This document shows, one piece after another, positions 52,979-61,320 of a stretch of DNA of 64,000 bases. A program made the position numbers and the translations under genes. The stretch comes from Bacteroidota bacterium (GTDB lineage: Bacteria > Bacteroidota > Bacteroidia > UBA4408), in NCBI GenBank assembly GCA_016721765.1, contig JADKHO010000001.1, positions 1,290,001 through 1,354,000 of the forward strand. The letters are read 5' to 3'. Position 1 is the stretch's first letter; the number at the start of each line of letters is the position of its first letter. The notes beneath the pieces were generated by a model. That model searched no databases, was not told the origin of the DNA, and saw only the letters and a program-made list of their open reading frames with translations.

Positions 52979-53545
52979 TTATTTATTGTGTGCAAACTTT
53001 GTGTTTTTCTTGAATTCAGCAACAGCATTTGTTTGGCGTTTGCTAACATCTACTCGTTTATCAAGTGGCTCAACTAAAATGGCTTTTCCGTATAAAAATT
53101 CATCCCGTTCGAAAGTAGAAGGCACTGTTTTATCGGTTAAGAAAATGGCTTCTTTGGGGCAAGCTTCTTCGCACAATCCGCAGAAGATACAGCGCAGCAT
53201 ATTAATTTCGTAAGTGCTGGCGTATTTTTCTTCACGGTACAATTTTTCTTCTCCGGGTTTGCGCTCTGCTGCCGTCATTGTAATAGCTTCGGCCGGACAA
53301 GCCACCGCACACAAGCCACAAGCAGTGCAACGTTCAGCCCCATTGTCGTCGCGTTTTAAAACATGCTGACCACGATAAACCGGACTAAATTCACGGTGAA
53401 CATTCGGATAATCAATCGTCGCTTTTTTCTTAAACATGTGTTTAAGCGTAATTCCCATACCACCTACAATTGCAGGTAAGTAAAGCCTTTCGGCAAGCGA
53501 CATTTCTTTTTTAGAAACTACTTTTGAGCGATTGGTTAATTGCAT
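52979..53545 (-). CDS. nuoI: NADH-quinone oxidoreductase subunit I
   Basis: The 188-residue protein carries two ferredoxin-type [4Fe-4S] motifs: CTACGLCAVACPAEAI and CIFCGLCEEACPKEAI, clusters N6a and N6b that pass electrons toward quinone. The N-terminal part has the amphipathic helix that joins the membrane. It follows nuoH after 81 bases. Confidence 0.96.
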   Translation of the reverse strand: MQLTNRSKVVSKKEMSLAERLYLPAIVGGMGITLKHMFKKKATIDYPNVHREFSPVYRGQHVLKRDDNGAERCTACGLCAVACPAEAITMTAAERKPGEEKLYREEKYASTYEINMLRCIFCGLCEEACPKEAIFLTDKTVPSTFERDEFLYGKAILVEPLDKRVDVSKRQTNAVAEFKKNTKFAHNK

Positions 53546-53626
53546 TTTTATTCAGTTTTCAATTCTCAATAAACAAATTGCTTGACAGGAATTAATTGGC
53601 AAAACAAATTGTTTAAAAGCATGCTT

Positions 53627-54652
53627 TTAATTTTTAAATAACATCATCACACCCCCTGTGAGCGCTATATTCGCTAGCGACAAAGGTATTAATATCTTCC
53701 AGCCTAAATTCATTAGTTGATCGTAACGGAAACGCGGAACAGTCCAGCGAATCCACATGAAGAAGAAAATGAAGAAGAAAATTTTTGCGAACAAAAACAC
53801 TACACCAAGTATAGTTACGGCATTTTGAGAAAGATGCAAATGATCAATAAAAGGAATGTTATATCCACCAAAATAAAGGGTAGATATAATTGCCGAAGAA
53901 ATAAACATGTTGATGTACTCTGAAAATAAGTAAAATCCTAATTTCATAGAACTATATTCCGTGTGATAACCTCCAACTAATTCGGTTTCACACTCCGGTA
54001 AATCAAAAGGTGCGCGATTGGTTTCGGCAAATGCACAAATTAAAAAAATGAGGAAGCCCAGTGGTTGGTAAACAATGTTCCACATTCCATGACTTTGTTG
54101 TTCTGTAATTTCCTTTAAACTGATCGTTCCGGTTGTCATGATAAGTGCAATTATGGCTAATCCCATTGCAACTTCATAGCTAATCATTTGAGCCGAAGCT
54201 CTTAAGGCACCGAGCAATGAAAATTTATTATTACTTGCCCATCCGCCAATCATAATTCCATAAACACCTATTGAAACAACGCCAAAAACATAAAGCACTC
54301 CGATGTTGATATCAGCAATTTGTAATGGATATTGCTTCCCTCCAATTTCTAAGGAACCGCCCCAAGGAACTACCACTCCGGTCATGCAAGCAGTTAACAT
54401 GGCAATGCAAGGGCCGATAATAAACAAGGCTTTATTTGAAACATCCGGAATAATTTCCTCCTTCATAAACATTTTAAGTCCATCGGCAGCCGGTTGTAAC
54501 AATCCCCAAGGTCCCGCTCTGCTTGGTCCCATGCGGTCTTGCATAAAGGCAGCTATTTTACGTTCGCCGTAGGTAGCGTACATGGCAATGAGCAAGCTAA
54601 TGCCGAAAATTATCAGCACTAAAATAAATTTGTAGATGAGTAATGAGAGCAT
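53627..54652 (-). CDS. nuoH: NADH-quinone oxidoreductase subunit H
   Basis: The 341-residue protein has eight or so membrane helices and the quinone-site loops AFMQDRMGPSRAGPWGLLQP and AETNRAPFDLPECETELVGG. Both are conserved in NuoH/ND1. Its C-terminus has RWTVPRFRYDQLM. It begins 6 bases after nuoG. Confidence 0.96.
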   Translation of the reverse strand: MLSLLIYKFILVLIIFGISLLIAMYATYGERKIAAFMQDRMGPSRAGPWGLLQPAADGLKMFMKEEIIPDVSNKALFIIGPCIAMLTACMTGVVVPWGGSLEIGGKQYPLQIADINIGVLYVFGVVSIGVYGIMIGGWASNNKFSLLGALRASAQMISYEVAMGLAIIALIMTTGTISLKEITEQQSHGMWNIVYQPLGFLIFLICAFAETNRAPFDLPECETELVGGYHTEYSSMKLGFYLFSEYINMFISSAIISTLYFGGYNIPFIDHLHLSQNAVTILGVVFLFAKIFFFIFFFMWIRWTVPRFRYDQLMNLGWKILIPLSLANIALTGGVMMLFKN

Positions 54653-54658
54653 ATCTGT

Positions 54659-55744
54659 TTATTTTCTTCCTCCTAATTTGAGTTGTTCGCTTAGCAATTT
54701 TTCTCTTTCGCCTTTTTCAATTTGATTCAGCGTATAGTTTTCATCAATTTTTTTACCACCTTGAAATTTAATTTGACGGTTAATTTCCAAGCGTAATTTA
54801 GTCAAGTCAATTCCTTCGTAATGATTTTGCGAAATAACAGAATCTCTACGAATGTGTGATGGTCCTTCAATTACCCAATCGGCAGTATTCTTTTTATCGA
54901 AGCGGCATTCGTTGCAAATAAACTTCTCGGCTTCTCCGTTTTTATCCTTTCGGGCAGTAACACGAATTACCTCTTGCCCTTTGCACCACAACATAACTTC
55001 GCCACTGCATTTTTTGCAATCGCGGTGTGCATCTACCGGTTTGGTAAACCATACACGGTTTTTAAAACGATAGGTTTTATCAGTTAAAGCGCCAACTGGA
55101 CATACATCTATCATGTTACCGGAGAAATCATTCTCCACTGCATTTTTAATGTAGGTACTAATTTCGGCCGCATCACCACGGTTAATAATGCCGTGTACGC
55201 GTTTATCGGTTAATTGATCAGCCACATAGGTGCATCGGTAACACAAGATGCAACGCGTCATGTGAAGTTGAATTTTATTTCCGATGTCGATTTTTTCAAA
55301 AGTTCGGCGTTCTTCTTCGTAGCGGGTTTTTGCTAAACCGTGCTTGTATCCTAAGTTTTGCAAATCACATTCTCCGGCTTGATCGCAAATTGGGCAATCG
55401 AGTGGATGATTGAGCAGTAAAAATTCAACTACTCCTTTGCGTGCTTCCAACACTTCCGGAGAAGTAATATTTTGAACCACCATTCCATCTTGAACAGTAG
55501 TGGAGCAGCTCACCACCAATTTGGGCATTGGGCGCGGGTCTTTTGCTGATCCTTGTGCCACCTTCACTAAACAAGTGCGGCATTTACCGCCACTGCCTTT
55601 AAGTTTACTATAGTAGCACATGGCAGGTGGAACAATTTCACCTGCTTGGTTCACCCCTTCACGGGGAATCATACGTGCTGCATTTAAGATGGTAGTCCCG
55701 TCCGGAACTTCAATCTCCACATTATCAATTGTAACTTTTGCCAT
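54659..55744 (-). CDS. nuoG: NADH-quinone oxidoreductase subunit G, short form
   Basis: The 361-residue protein has the [2Fe-2S] loop with GGKCRTCLVKV, the N5 motif HPLDCPICDQAGECDLQ with its histidine ligand, the N4 motif CILCYRCTYVADQ and CPVGALTDK, and a CKKC region. It ends after that and lacks the large molybdopterin-oxidoreductase-like domain of E. coli NuoG (about 900 residues). In many Bacteroidota NuoG is of this short kind, so I do not treat it as truncated. It begins 8 bases after nuoF. Confidence 0.93.
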   Translation of the reverse strand: MAKVTIDNVEIEVPDGTTILNAARMIPREGVNQAGEIVPPAMCYYSKLKGSGGKCRTCLVKVAQGSAKDPRPMPKLVVSCSTTVQDGMVVQNITSPEVLEARKGVVEFLLLNHPLDCPICDQAGECDLQNLGYKHGLAKTRYEEERRTFEKIDIGNKIQLHMTRCILCYRCTYVADQLTDKRVHGIINRGDAAEISTYIKNAVENDFSGNMIDVCPVGALTDKTYRFKNRVWFTKPVDAHRDCKKCSGEVMLWCKGQEVIRVTARKDKNGEAEKFICNECRFDKKNTADWVIEGPSHIRRDSVISQNHYEGIDLTKLRLEINRQIKFQGGKKIDENYTLNQIEKGEREKLLSEQLKLGGRK

Positions 55745-55752
55745 AGTTTTTA

Positions 55753-57102
55753 TTAAGCATTCACCAAACTATTTTTAGCACTGTAAAATCCATGCTTCAT
55801 TTTTACCACCTTATCGGGATTATTGATGTACCATTCAAATTCACTTCTAAAGTGGCGCACCGCACTTGCAATGGGCCAGGCAGCAGCATCTCCTAATGGA
55901 CAAATGGTATTTCCTTCAATTTTTTTGGCTACATCCACCAGTAAATCTATATCGCTCATTTTGCCGTGACCGTGAATGATGCGGTGCAATACTTTTTCTA
56001 ACCAACCTGTTCCTTCCCTGCAAGGGCTGCATTGTCCGCAACTTTCGTGATGGTAAAAGCGTGCGAAGGTATATAAACCATGTGGTATGGAAGCATCCTC
56101 ATCGTACACAATAAATCCTCCGGAGCCTAGCATTGAACCGCTCACAAAACCACCGTCACTTAAGGATTCGTAGCTCATGAGTCGTGGCTCACCTGCCGCG
56201 GTTTTTAAAATTAATTCGGTAGGTAAAATGGGAACAGAAGATCCACCCGGTACACAGGCCTTCATTTTTTTTCCGTTCGGAATTCCACCACAGTATTCTT
56301 CTGAAAAGATAAACTCCTCAACCGGTAAACCAAGCTCAATTTCATATACGCCACGTCTATTAATGTTTCCGCTAGCTGATATGAGTTTTGTTCCGGTGCT
56401 TCGGCCAATGCCAATTTTAGCATATTCATCGCCGCCCATATTTATGATAGGGACAACCGATGCAATAGTTTCTACATTGTTCACAACAGTTGGACTGGCG
56501 TATAAACCGGCAATCGCAGGAAACGGCGGTTTCATGCGTGGGTTTCCTCGTTTTCCTTCGAGTGATTCAAGAAGTGCTGTTTCTTCGCCACAGATATAAG
56601 CGCCTGCACCAATGTGAACATATAAATCGAGTGAATAATCGGTTCCTAAAATATTTTTCCCTAACCAACCTGCTGCATAAGCCTCCGCAATTGCTTTTTC
56701 TAACACCCGCATCACGTAATAATATTCGCCTCTTATGTATACAAAAGAAGTGTTGGCACCCAGCGCATAGCTGGAAGTAATCATTCCCTCAATAAAAAGA
56801 TGAGGGTGCTTTTCCATTAAATAACGGTCTTTGAAAGTTCCAGGTTCGCTTTCATCTGCATTGCAAACTAAGTAGCGGGGCTTATTGGATTTACGGTCTA
56901 AAAAACTCCATTTCATCCCAGCCGGAAATCCGGCACCACCTCTTCCGCGCAAACCCGATTTTTTTACTTCTTCGGTTACTGCATCCGGAGTCATAGTTTT
57001 TAGGGCTTTTTCTACTGAAGCATATCCGCCTTTTGAGCGATATACCGCTAGTGTTTCAATACCCGGAACTCCATCGTGTTCTAATAATAATTTTCTTCCC
57101 AT
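55753..57102 (-). CDS. nuoF: NADH-quinone oxidoreductase subunit F
   Basis: The 449-residue protein has GRGGAGFPAGMKW (FMN/NADH site), CNADESEPGTFKDR, GAGAYICGEETALLESLEG and the [4Fe-4S] motif ESCGQCSPCREGTG with CPLGD. It accepts hydride from NADH and passes electrons to cluster N3. It begins 38 bases after nuoE. Length is normal. Confidence 0.97.
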   Translation of the reverse strand: MGRKLLLEHDGVPGIETLAVYRSKGGYASVEKALKTMTPDAVTEEVKKSGLRGRGGAGFPAGMKWSFLDRKSNKPRYLVCNADESEPGTFKDRYLMEKHPHLFIEGMITSSYALGANTSFVYIRGEYYYVMRVLEKAIAEAYAAGWLGKNILGTDYSLDLYVHIGAGAYICGEETALLESLEGKRGNPRMKPPFPAIAGLYASPTVVNNVETIASVVPIINMGGDEYAKIGIGRSTGTKLISASGNINRRGVYEIELGLPVEEFIFSEEYCGGIPNGKKMKACVPGGSSVPILPTELILKTAAGEPRLMSYESLSDGGFVSGSMLGSGGFIVYDEDASIPHGLYTFARFYHHESCGQCSPCREGTGWLEKVLHRIIHGHGKMSDIDLLVDVAKKIEGNTICPLGDAAAWPIASAVRHFRSEFEWYINNPDKVVKMKHGFYSAKNSLVNA

Positions 57103-57140
57103 TCGCTTGCTTTGTATTCGAATTAATAAATCAGAGGTAA

Positions 57141-57674
57141 TTAAATGGTAATTTCGTTTGACTTTGTATAGGCACTTCTTTTGTTGGCAGCACTAAGTTT
57201 TTCAATTAAACTATCTGTTTTTTCCTGAGTAAGGTTCTCGTAAAAATCAGCACCGCATTGCAACATAGGCGCAGTTCCGCAAGAACCCAGGCATTCCACT
57301 GTTTTTAAAGTAAACATTCCATCGGGGGTGGTTTCACCCACTTTTATCTTTAATTTTTTCTCGAGGTAATCCACTAAATCATCAGCTCCTCTAAGCCAGC
57401 AAGGTGCGGTGCGACATACTTCCAACAAGCATTTGCCCACCGGTTTTAAATTAAACATACTATAAAAGGATGCCACTTCATACACTTCAATGGGTAAAAT
57501 ACCAAGCAAGCTCGCAACATAATCCATGCTTTCGGCACTCAGCCACCCGTCAAATTCAGCTTGAGCTAAATGAAGGAGCGGAATAAGCGCCGATTTTTTT
57601 CGGTCGGCCGGATAGCGGGCAATAATGCTATTTGCTACTGCTAGTGTTTCTTCTGAAAATTTTGGTTTCGTCAT
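57141..57674 (-). CDS. nuoE: NADH-quinone oxidoreductase subunit E
   Basis: The 177-residue protein has the thioredoxin-like [2Fe-2S] site with cysteines in VCRTAPCWLRG and ECLGSCGTAPML, cluster N1a. Upstream, the HEPN gene stops with TAA and this gene starts with ATG right after it (TAAATG), with no gap. Complex I subunit production may therefore be tied to translation of the HEPN gene. A start at 57674 is the only likely one, as it aligns with the family N-terminus. Confidence 0.96.
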   Translation of the reverse strand: MTKPKFSEETLAVANSIIARYPADRKKSALIPLLHLAQAEFDGWLSAESMDYVASLLGILPIEVYEVASFYSMFNLKPVGKCLLEVCRTAPCWLRGADDLVDYLEKKLKIKVGETTPDGMFTLKTVECLGSCGTAPMLQCGADFYENLTQEKTDSLIEKLSAANKRSAYTKSNEITI

Positions 57675-58067
57675 TTAATCTTTAATATTTTCCTTGATAA
57701 AACTAATAATAAATTCAGATGCGTCTATTGCAATTTCAGCTTCTTTTTTTGTTGGAAAAATATCTGCATCAGGATATCGGATTTCAACATTAAATTTTTC
57801 AAATGCTTCAATTGCATCATACAATTTAGAGGAAAAAAATGGTTGGCCTTCCAACAAGCTTAATAAAGAATGTAAATCATGAATCTTTCTGTGTTTAATT
57901 TCAAGTTTAATAAGACATGCTTTAATCGCCTTCTCACATCCTTGCTGACTCAAAAAAGCAACAATGTTTAGGTATGAATCATCTTTACTAAAGAGCTCAC
58001 GAGCTGCGCTTAAGTCTGTTTCGGCAAACTTAATCCACTCTAAATGTAAAAGCTTTTTATCGAGCAT
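57675..58067 (-). CDS. HEPN domain protein, putative toxin of a HEPN/MNT pair
   Basis: The 130-residue protein is a helical HEPN domain: WIKFAETDLSAARELF, then FLSQQGCEKAIKACLI, HDLHSLLSLL and EIRYPD. The HepT Rx4HxY motif is not present. Arg60 and His66 (R-x5-H) lie around the HDLHSLL loop, and Arg97 is in RYPD, so nuclease activity is open. The ATG at 58067 overlaps the upstream MNT gene by 11 bases, and the stop abuts the nuoE ATG. HEPN/MNT pairs act as toxin-antitoxin modules in many bacteria and archaea. Confidence 0.85.
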   Translation of the reverse strand: MLDKKLLHLEWIKFAETDLSAARELFSKDDSYLNIVAFLSQQGCEKAIKACLIKLEIKHRKIHDLHSLLSLLEGQPFFSSKLYDAIEAFEKFNVEIRYPDADIFPTKKEAEIAIDASEFIISFIKENIKD

Positions 58068-58371
58068 ATATTACCTTTCCTTCCTCCACAACTTGTGTAA
58101 TAAAAGCCATCGAAGAATCTTTAAAATATTCAATTTCTTCAGGTGTATAAACTATTATATCCATTGGAAATTTAAAATCATGTAAAGCTTTTCTTATTGG
58201 CAATCTTCTTTCTTTTCGGGGTAAATCAGTCTTATATACTATCAACAAATCTAAATCACTATCCTCAGTTGCCTTTCCATCGGCGTATGAACCAAACAAA
58301 ATTATTTTTTCAGGATGAATAAAATTTACGATCCTGTTTTTTACATCTTCAATATTTTGATTTGTAATCAC
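58057..58371 (-). CDS. MNT-type nucleotidyltransferase, putative antitoxin of the HEPN pair
   Basis: The 104-residue protein starts with GTG at 58371. It has GSYADGKATEDSDLDLLI, where G27-S28, ten residues and D39-x-D41 make the GSX10DXD motif of minimal nucleotidyltransferases such as MntA. A later MDIIVYTPEE may carry the third acidic residue. MntA neutralises its HepT toxin by adding AMP residues. Here the toxin partner lacks the known target tyrosine motif. The gene begins 37 bases after nuoD. Confidence 0.88.
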   Translation of the reverse strand: MITNQNIEDVKNRIVNFIHPEKIILFGSYADGKATEDSDLDLLIVYKTDLPRKERRLPIRKALHDFKFPMDIIVYTPEEIEYFKDSSMAFITQVVEEGKVIYAR

Positions 58372-58408
58372 TTTCTAATTCAATTATTTAGCAAACACTA
58401 AATCCATT

Positions 58409-59626
58409 TTAAGCATCCAATTCACCAGCAATTACATTCATACTACTCATGGTAAGGATTGCATCGCTCAACATGGCTCCTTTAATCATTTCGGGATAAG
58501 CTTGATAATAAATAAAACATGGCCTTCTGAAATGCAAGCGGTATGGAGTTCTTCCGCCATCACTAATCAAATAAAATCCTAACTCGCCATTTCCTCCTTC
58601 CACACAATGATACACTTCGCCGGCAGGAATGGCTGTTTCGCCCATTACAATTTTAAAATGATAAATGAGTGCTTCCATATTGTTATACACTTCTTCTTTT
58701 GGAGGAAGGTAAAAATCAGGTACATCGCCATGAAAAGCATTCCCTTTAGGCATTTTTTGAAGTGCTTGTTTAATGATGCTGATGCTCTGCCACATTTCTT
58801 CTTCACGCACCATAAATCGATCATAGGTATCTCCTTGCGTTCCTACAGGAATGGTAAAATCAAAATCCTGATAGGAAGAATAAGGAGTATGCACCCGCAC
58901 ATCATAATCCACACCGGCAGCACGCAAGTTTGGTCCGGTAAAGCTATAGGCCAAAGCTCTTTCGGCAGATATGGGACCACAGTTAATGGTACGATCCATG
59001 AAAATGCGGTTGCGCATGATAAGTTTCTCCCATTCCGCCAGACCTTTTGGAAATTCGGTTAAAAAGGCATCTAATTTTGCCCAAGCCGCAGCCGGGAAGT
59101 CTCTTTCAAATCCACCAATACGTCCAATGTTTGTGGTAAGGCGAGCGCCACAGATTTCTTCAAAAATTTCGTAAATTTTTTCGCGGTATTGAAATACATG
59201 TAAGAATCCGGTCATGGCACCTGTATCCACACCTATTACACTGTTGCACACCAAATGATCGGCAATGCGCGAAAGCTCCATAATAATTACGCGGAGATAT
59301 TCTACACGTTTTGGAATTTCGGCTTTTATTAATTTTTCAACCGTCATGTGCCAACCCATATTGTTAATAGGGGAGGAGCAGTAATTCATGCGGTCGGTTA
59401 AGGGTGTAATTTGATTGTAAGGTCGGCGCTCGGCTAATTTTTCGAAAGCACGGTGTATGTAGCCAATTGTTGGTTCGGCTTCTACAATAATTTCCCCATC
59501 CATTTTCAACACATTTTGAAAAATACCATGAGTAGCGGGATGTGTAGGGCCAAGATTTAATATTGAATATTCCTTTTCAGGAGTAACGAGAATTTGATTT
59601 TGATTATTTTTTACAAGTTCTGCCAT
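58409..59626 (-). CDS. nuoD: NADH-quinone oxidoreductase subunit D
   Basis: The 405-residue protein is the 49-kDa quinone-site subunit, with LGPTHPATHGIFQNVLKMDG, GYIHRAFEKLAE and MNYCSSPINNMGW. The C-terminus has LTMSSMNVIAGELDA, a normal end. It follows nuoC after 11 bases. The HEPN/MNT pair follows instead of nuoE. Confidence 0.97.
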   Translation of the reverse strand: MAELVKNNQNQILVTPEKEYSILNLGPTHPATHGIFQNVLKMDGEIIVEAEPTIGYIHRAFEKLAERRPYNQITPLTDRMNYCSSPINNMGWHMTVEKLIKAEIPKRVEYLRVIIMELSRIADHLVCNSVIGVDTGAMTGFLHVFQYREKIYEIFEEICGARLTTNIGRIGGFERDFPAAAWAKLDAFLTEFPKGLAEWEKLIMRNRIFMDRTINCGPISAERALAYSFTGPNLRAAGVDYDVRVHTPYSSYQDFDFTIPVGTQGDTYDRFMVREEEMWQSISIIKQALQKMPKGNAFHGDVPDFYLPPKEEVYNNMEALIYHFKIVMGETAIPAGEVYHCVEGGNGELGFYLISDGGRTPYRLHFRRPCFIYYQAYPEMIKGAMLSDAILTMSSMNVIAGELDA

Positions 59627-59637
59627 CGCTTTTTGTA

Positions 59638-60141
59638 TTATCGTCCAAATTGTGCATCGTTTTTATCTAGGCGCACTTGATCTTCAAGCGGAAATTCTTT
59701 TCGTAATGGAAATATCAACATATCATCTACATTTAAAATGCGCTTTAAGTTGGGATGACCTTTAAAAAGAATTCCATAAAAATCAAATGTTTCGCGCTCC
59801 ATCCAATTAGCAGAAGGAAAGATACCGGTTATACTTTGTACTTCAGGATGTTCCCCACCAACGGCAGCTTTTAATCGAATGCGGTAATTGTTCGTCAAAC
59901 TATGCAGGTGATACACCACCATAAATTTTTCGCCGGCATCCGGAAAATGGACACCACACAAATCGGTAAGAAAGCGGAATTGTAAATTTTCGGCATCGTG
60001 CAGAAATTGAATAATCTCGGTAATCTTTTCTTTTCGAATATAGATGGTTAGGAAATCAAAGGGAGTTTCGGTACTGAGGATATCATCGCCAAATTTTGCT
60101 TTGAGTGTTTCTGCAATACTAAGCTGTGTTTCTTGTGTCAT
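59638..60141 (-). CDS. nuoC: NADH-quinone oxidoreductase subunit C
   Basis: The 167-residue protein has the 30-kDa-subunit signature: FRFLTDLCGVHFPD, ANWMERETFDFYGILFKGHP and LRRIL-like NLKRIL, then LRKEFPLEDQVR. It forms the hydrophilic arm with NuoD and NuoB. It lies 110 bases after nuoB, a wider gap in which I see no clear promoter. Confidence 0.95.
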   Translation of the reverse strand: MTQETQLSIAETLKAKFGDDILSTETPFDFLTIYIRKEKITEIIQFLHDAENLQFRFLTDLCGVHFPDAGEKFMVVYHLHSLTNNYRIRLKAAVGGEHPEVQSITGIFPSANWMERETFDFYGILFKGHPNLKRILNVDDMLIFPLRKEFPLEDQVRLDKNDAQFGR

Positions 60142-60251
60142 TTTAGTAAGAAGTAGTAAGTATAAAGTACAAATACTGATTCACTGAAAAAATTTGAAAA
60201 CCTAATCCTTGTACCATCAATTTCTATAGTTCTGTATACATTAAGCGGATG

Positions 60252-60797
60252 TTATAGTATTCCGTATTCGGCAAGCATGGCTTTGTATTCAGGGGTTTCT
60301 CGCCTTCTACGAGATTCATTTTGAACCAATTCCTGAATTTTCATCACCCCGTCTAAAACTTGTTCAGGGCGCGGTGGGCAGCCAGGGATGTACACATCCA
60401 CAGGAATAATGCGATCGATACCCTGTAAAACACTATAGGTATCAAAAATTCCACCTGTACAAGCGCATGCACCCATACTTAACACCCATTTGGGCTCAGC
60501 CATTTGCTCATATACTTGGCGCAACACAGGTCCCATTTTTTTTGAAATGGTTCCCATTACCATTAATAAATCTGCTTGACGCGGCGAGAAGCTTAAACGT
60601 TCGGAACCAAAGCGAGCCAAATCATAAGTACTTGCCATGGTTGCCATAAATTCGATTCCGCAACAAGAGGTGGCGAAAGGCAAAGGCCATAAGGAGTTTT
60701 TACGGGCGAGGCCAACTACATCGTCTAGTTTTGTTGCAAAAAAGCCGGCACCTTCCAGGCCTTCGGGTTTATAATCTGATTTAATATCTACTGCCAT
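60252..60797 (-). CDS. nuoB: NADH-quinone oxidoreductase subunit B
   Basis: I use the ATG at 60797 (181 residues); a GTG at 60806 would start inside the repeat upstream. It has PFATSCCGIEFMA, CACTGGIFDTYSV and PGCPPRPEQVLDG, giving the four cysteines that bind cluster N2 near the quinone site. Length is normal. It begins 73 bases after nuoA. Confidence 0.97.
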   Translation of the reverse strand: MAVDIKSDYKPEGLEGAGFFATKLDDVVGLARKNSLWPLPFATSCCGIEFMATMASTYDLARFGSERLSFSPRQADLLMVMGTISKKMGPVLRQVYEQMAEPKWVLSMGACACTGGIFDTYSVLQGIDRIIPVDVYIPGCPPRPEQVLDGVMKIQELVQNESRRRRETPEYKAMLAEYGIL

Positions 60798-60800
60798 CTT

Positions 60801-60842
60801 CCTCACCCGCCTGCCTCTCTAAAGGAGAGAAGAGGTTGGGGA
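60801..60842. repeat. Palindromic intergenic repeat between nuoA and nuoB
   Basis: The 42-base stretch contains TCTCT-AAAGG-AGAGA (60816-60830) inside further partial complements CCTCT and AGAGG, flanked by CCTCACCC and GTTGGGGA. It resembles short palindromic elements scattered in many Bacteroidota genomes. I know these only generally, and no second copy was noticed in this window. Confidence 0.4.
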
Positions 60843-60870
60843 TTTTTCTAGTTAATAAAATAAATACACC

Positions 60871-61242
60871 TTACTCCCATTTCAAAGCACCCTTTTTAAT
60901 GATGTAATAAAAGCCCACCAGTAAAAAGGAAATAAAGAGTAACATTTCTGCAAAGCCTAACATCCCAAGTTCTTTAAAGTTTACTGCCCAGGGATACATA
61001 AAAATTACTTCCACATCAAACAACACAAAAAGAATAGCCACTAAAAAATATTTGATGCTAAAAGGCATGCGCGCGTTACCTTGCGATTCGATGCCACATT
61101 CAAAAGATTCGAGTTTTATTTTAGATTTTCGTTTTGGACCCATCCAGTGCGTTAGCACCATAACCATTAATACAAATCCAATTGCAACAATTGCCATCAG
61201 GCCAATGGGCAGGTAATCTATCAAGCCACTTTGTGCATTCAT
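60871..61242 (-). CDS. nuoA: NADH-quinone oxidoreductase subunit A
   Basis: I use the ATG at 61242 (123 residues); a TTG at 61272 would add ten. It has three membrane helices, SFECGIESQGNARMPFSIKY (conserved ECG loop) and LFDVEVIFMYPWAVNF with the conserved acidic residues of the quinone-channel loop. It is the first gene of the nuo operon. Confidence 0.95.
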   Translation of the reverse strand: MNAQSGLIDYLPIGLMAIVAIGFVLMVMVLTHWMGPKRKSKIKLESFECGIESQGNARMPFSIKYFLVAILFVLFDVEVIFMYPWAVNFKELGMLGFAEMLLFISFLLVGFYYIIKKGALKWE

Positions 61243-61269
61243 ATATGAGGGTTTCAAAATTTGCGCGAA

Positions 61270-61299
61270 CAAATTTAGAGATTATATAAGACTAAGCAA
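61270..61299 (-). promoter_or_regulatory. Promoter candidate for the nuo operon
   Basis: On the minus strand TTG (61299-61297) is followed after 19 bases by TAAATTTG (61277-61270). This fits TAnnTTTG with a slightly longer spacer, 27 bases before the nuoA ATG. Confidence 0.45.
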
Positions 61300-61320
61300 T
61301 AGAATTCTGTTTTGTTTTCG

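Noticed and set aside
54659..55744. nuoG as a truncated gene
   Set aside because: All cluster motifs of the N-terminal part are present, the flanks are tight and the short form is normal in Bacteroidota.
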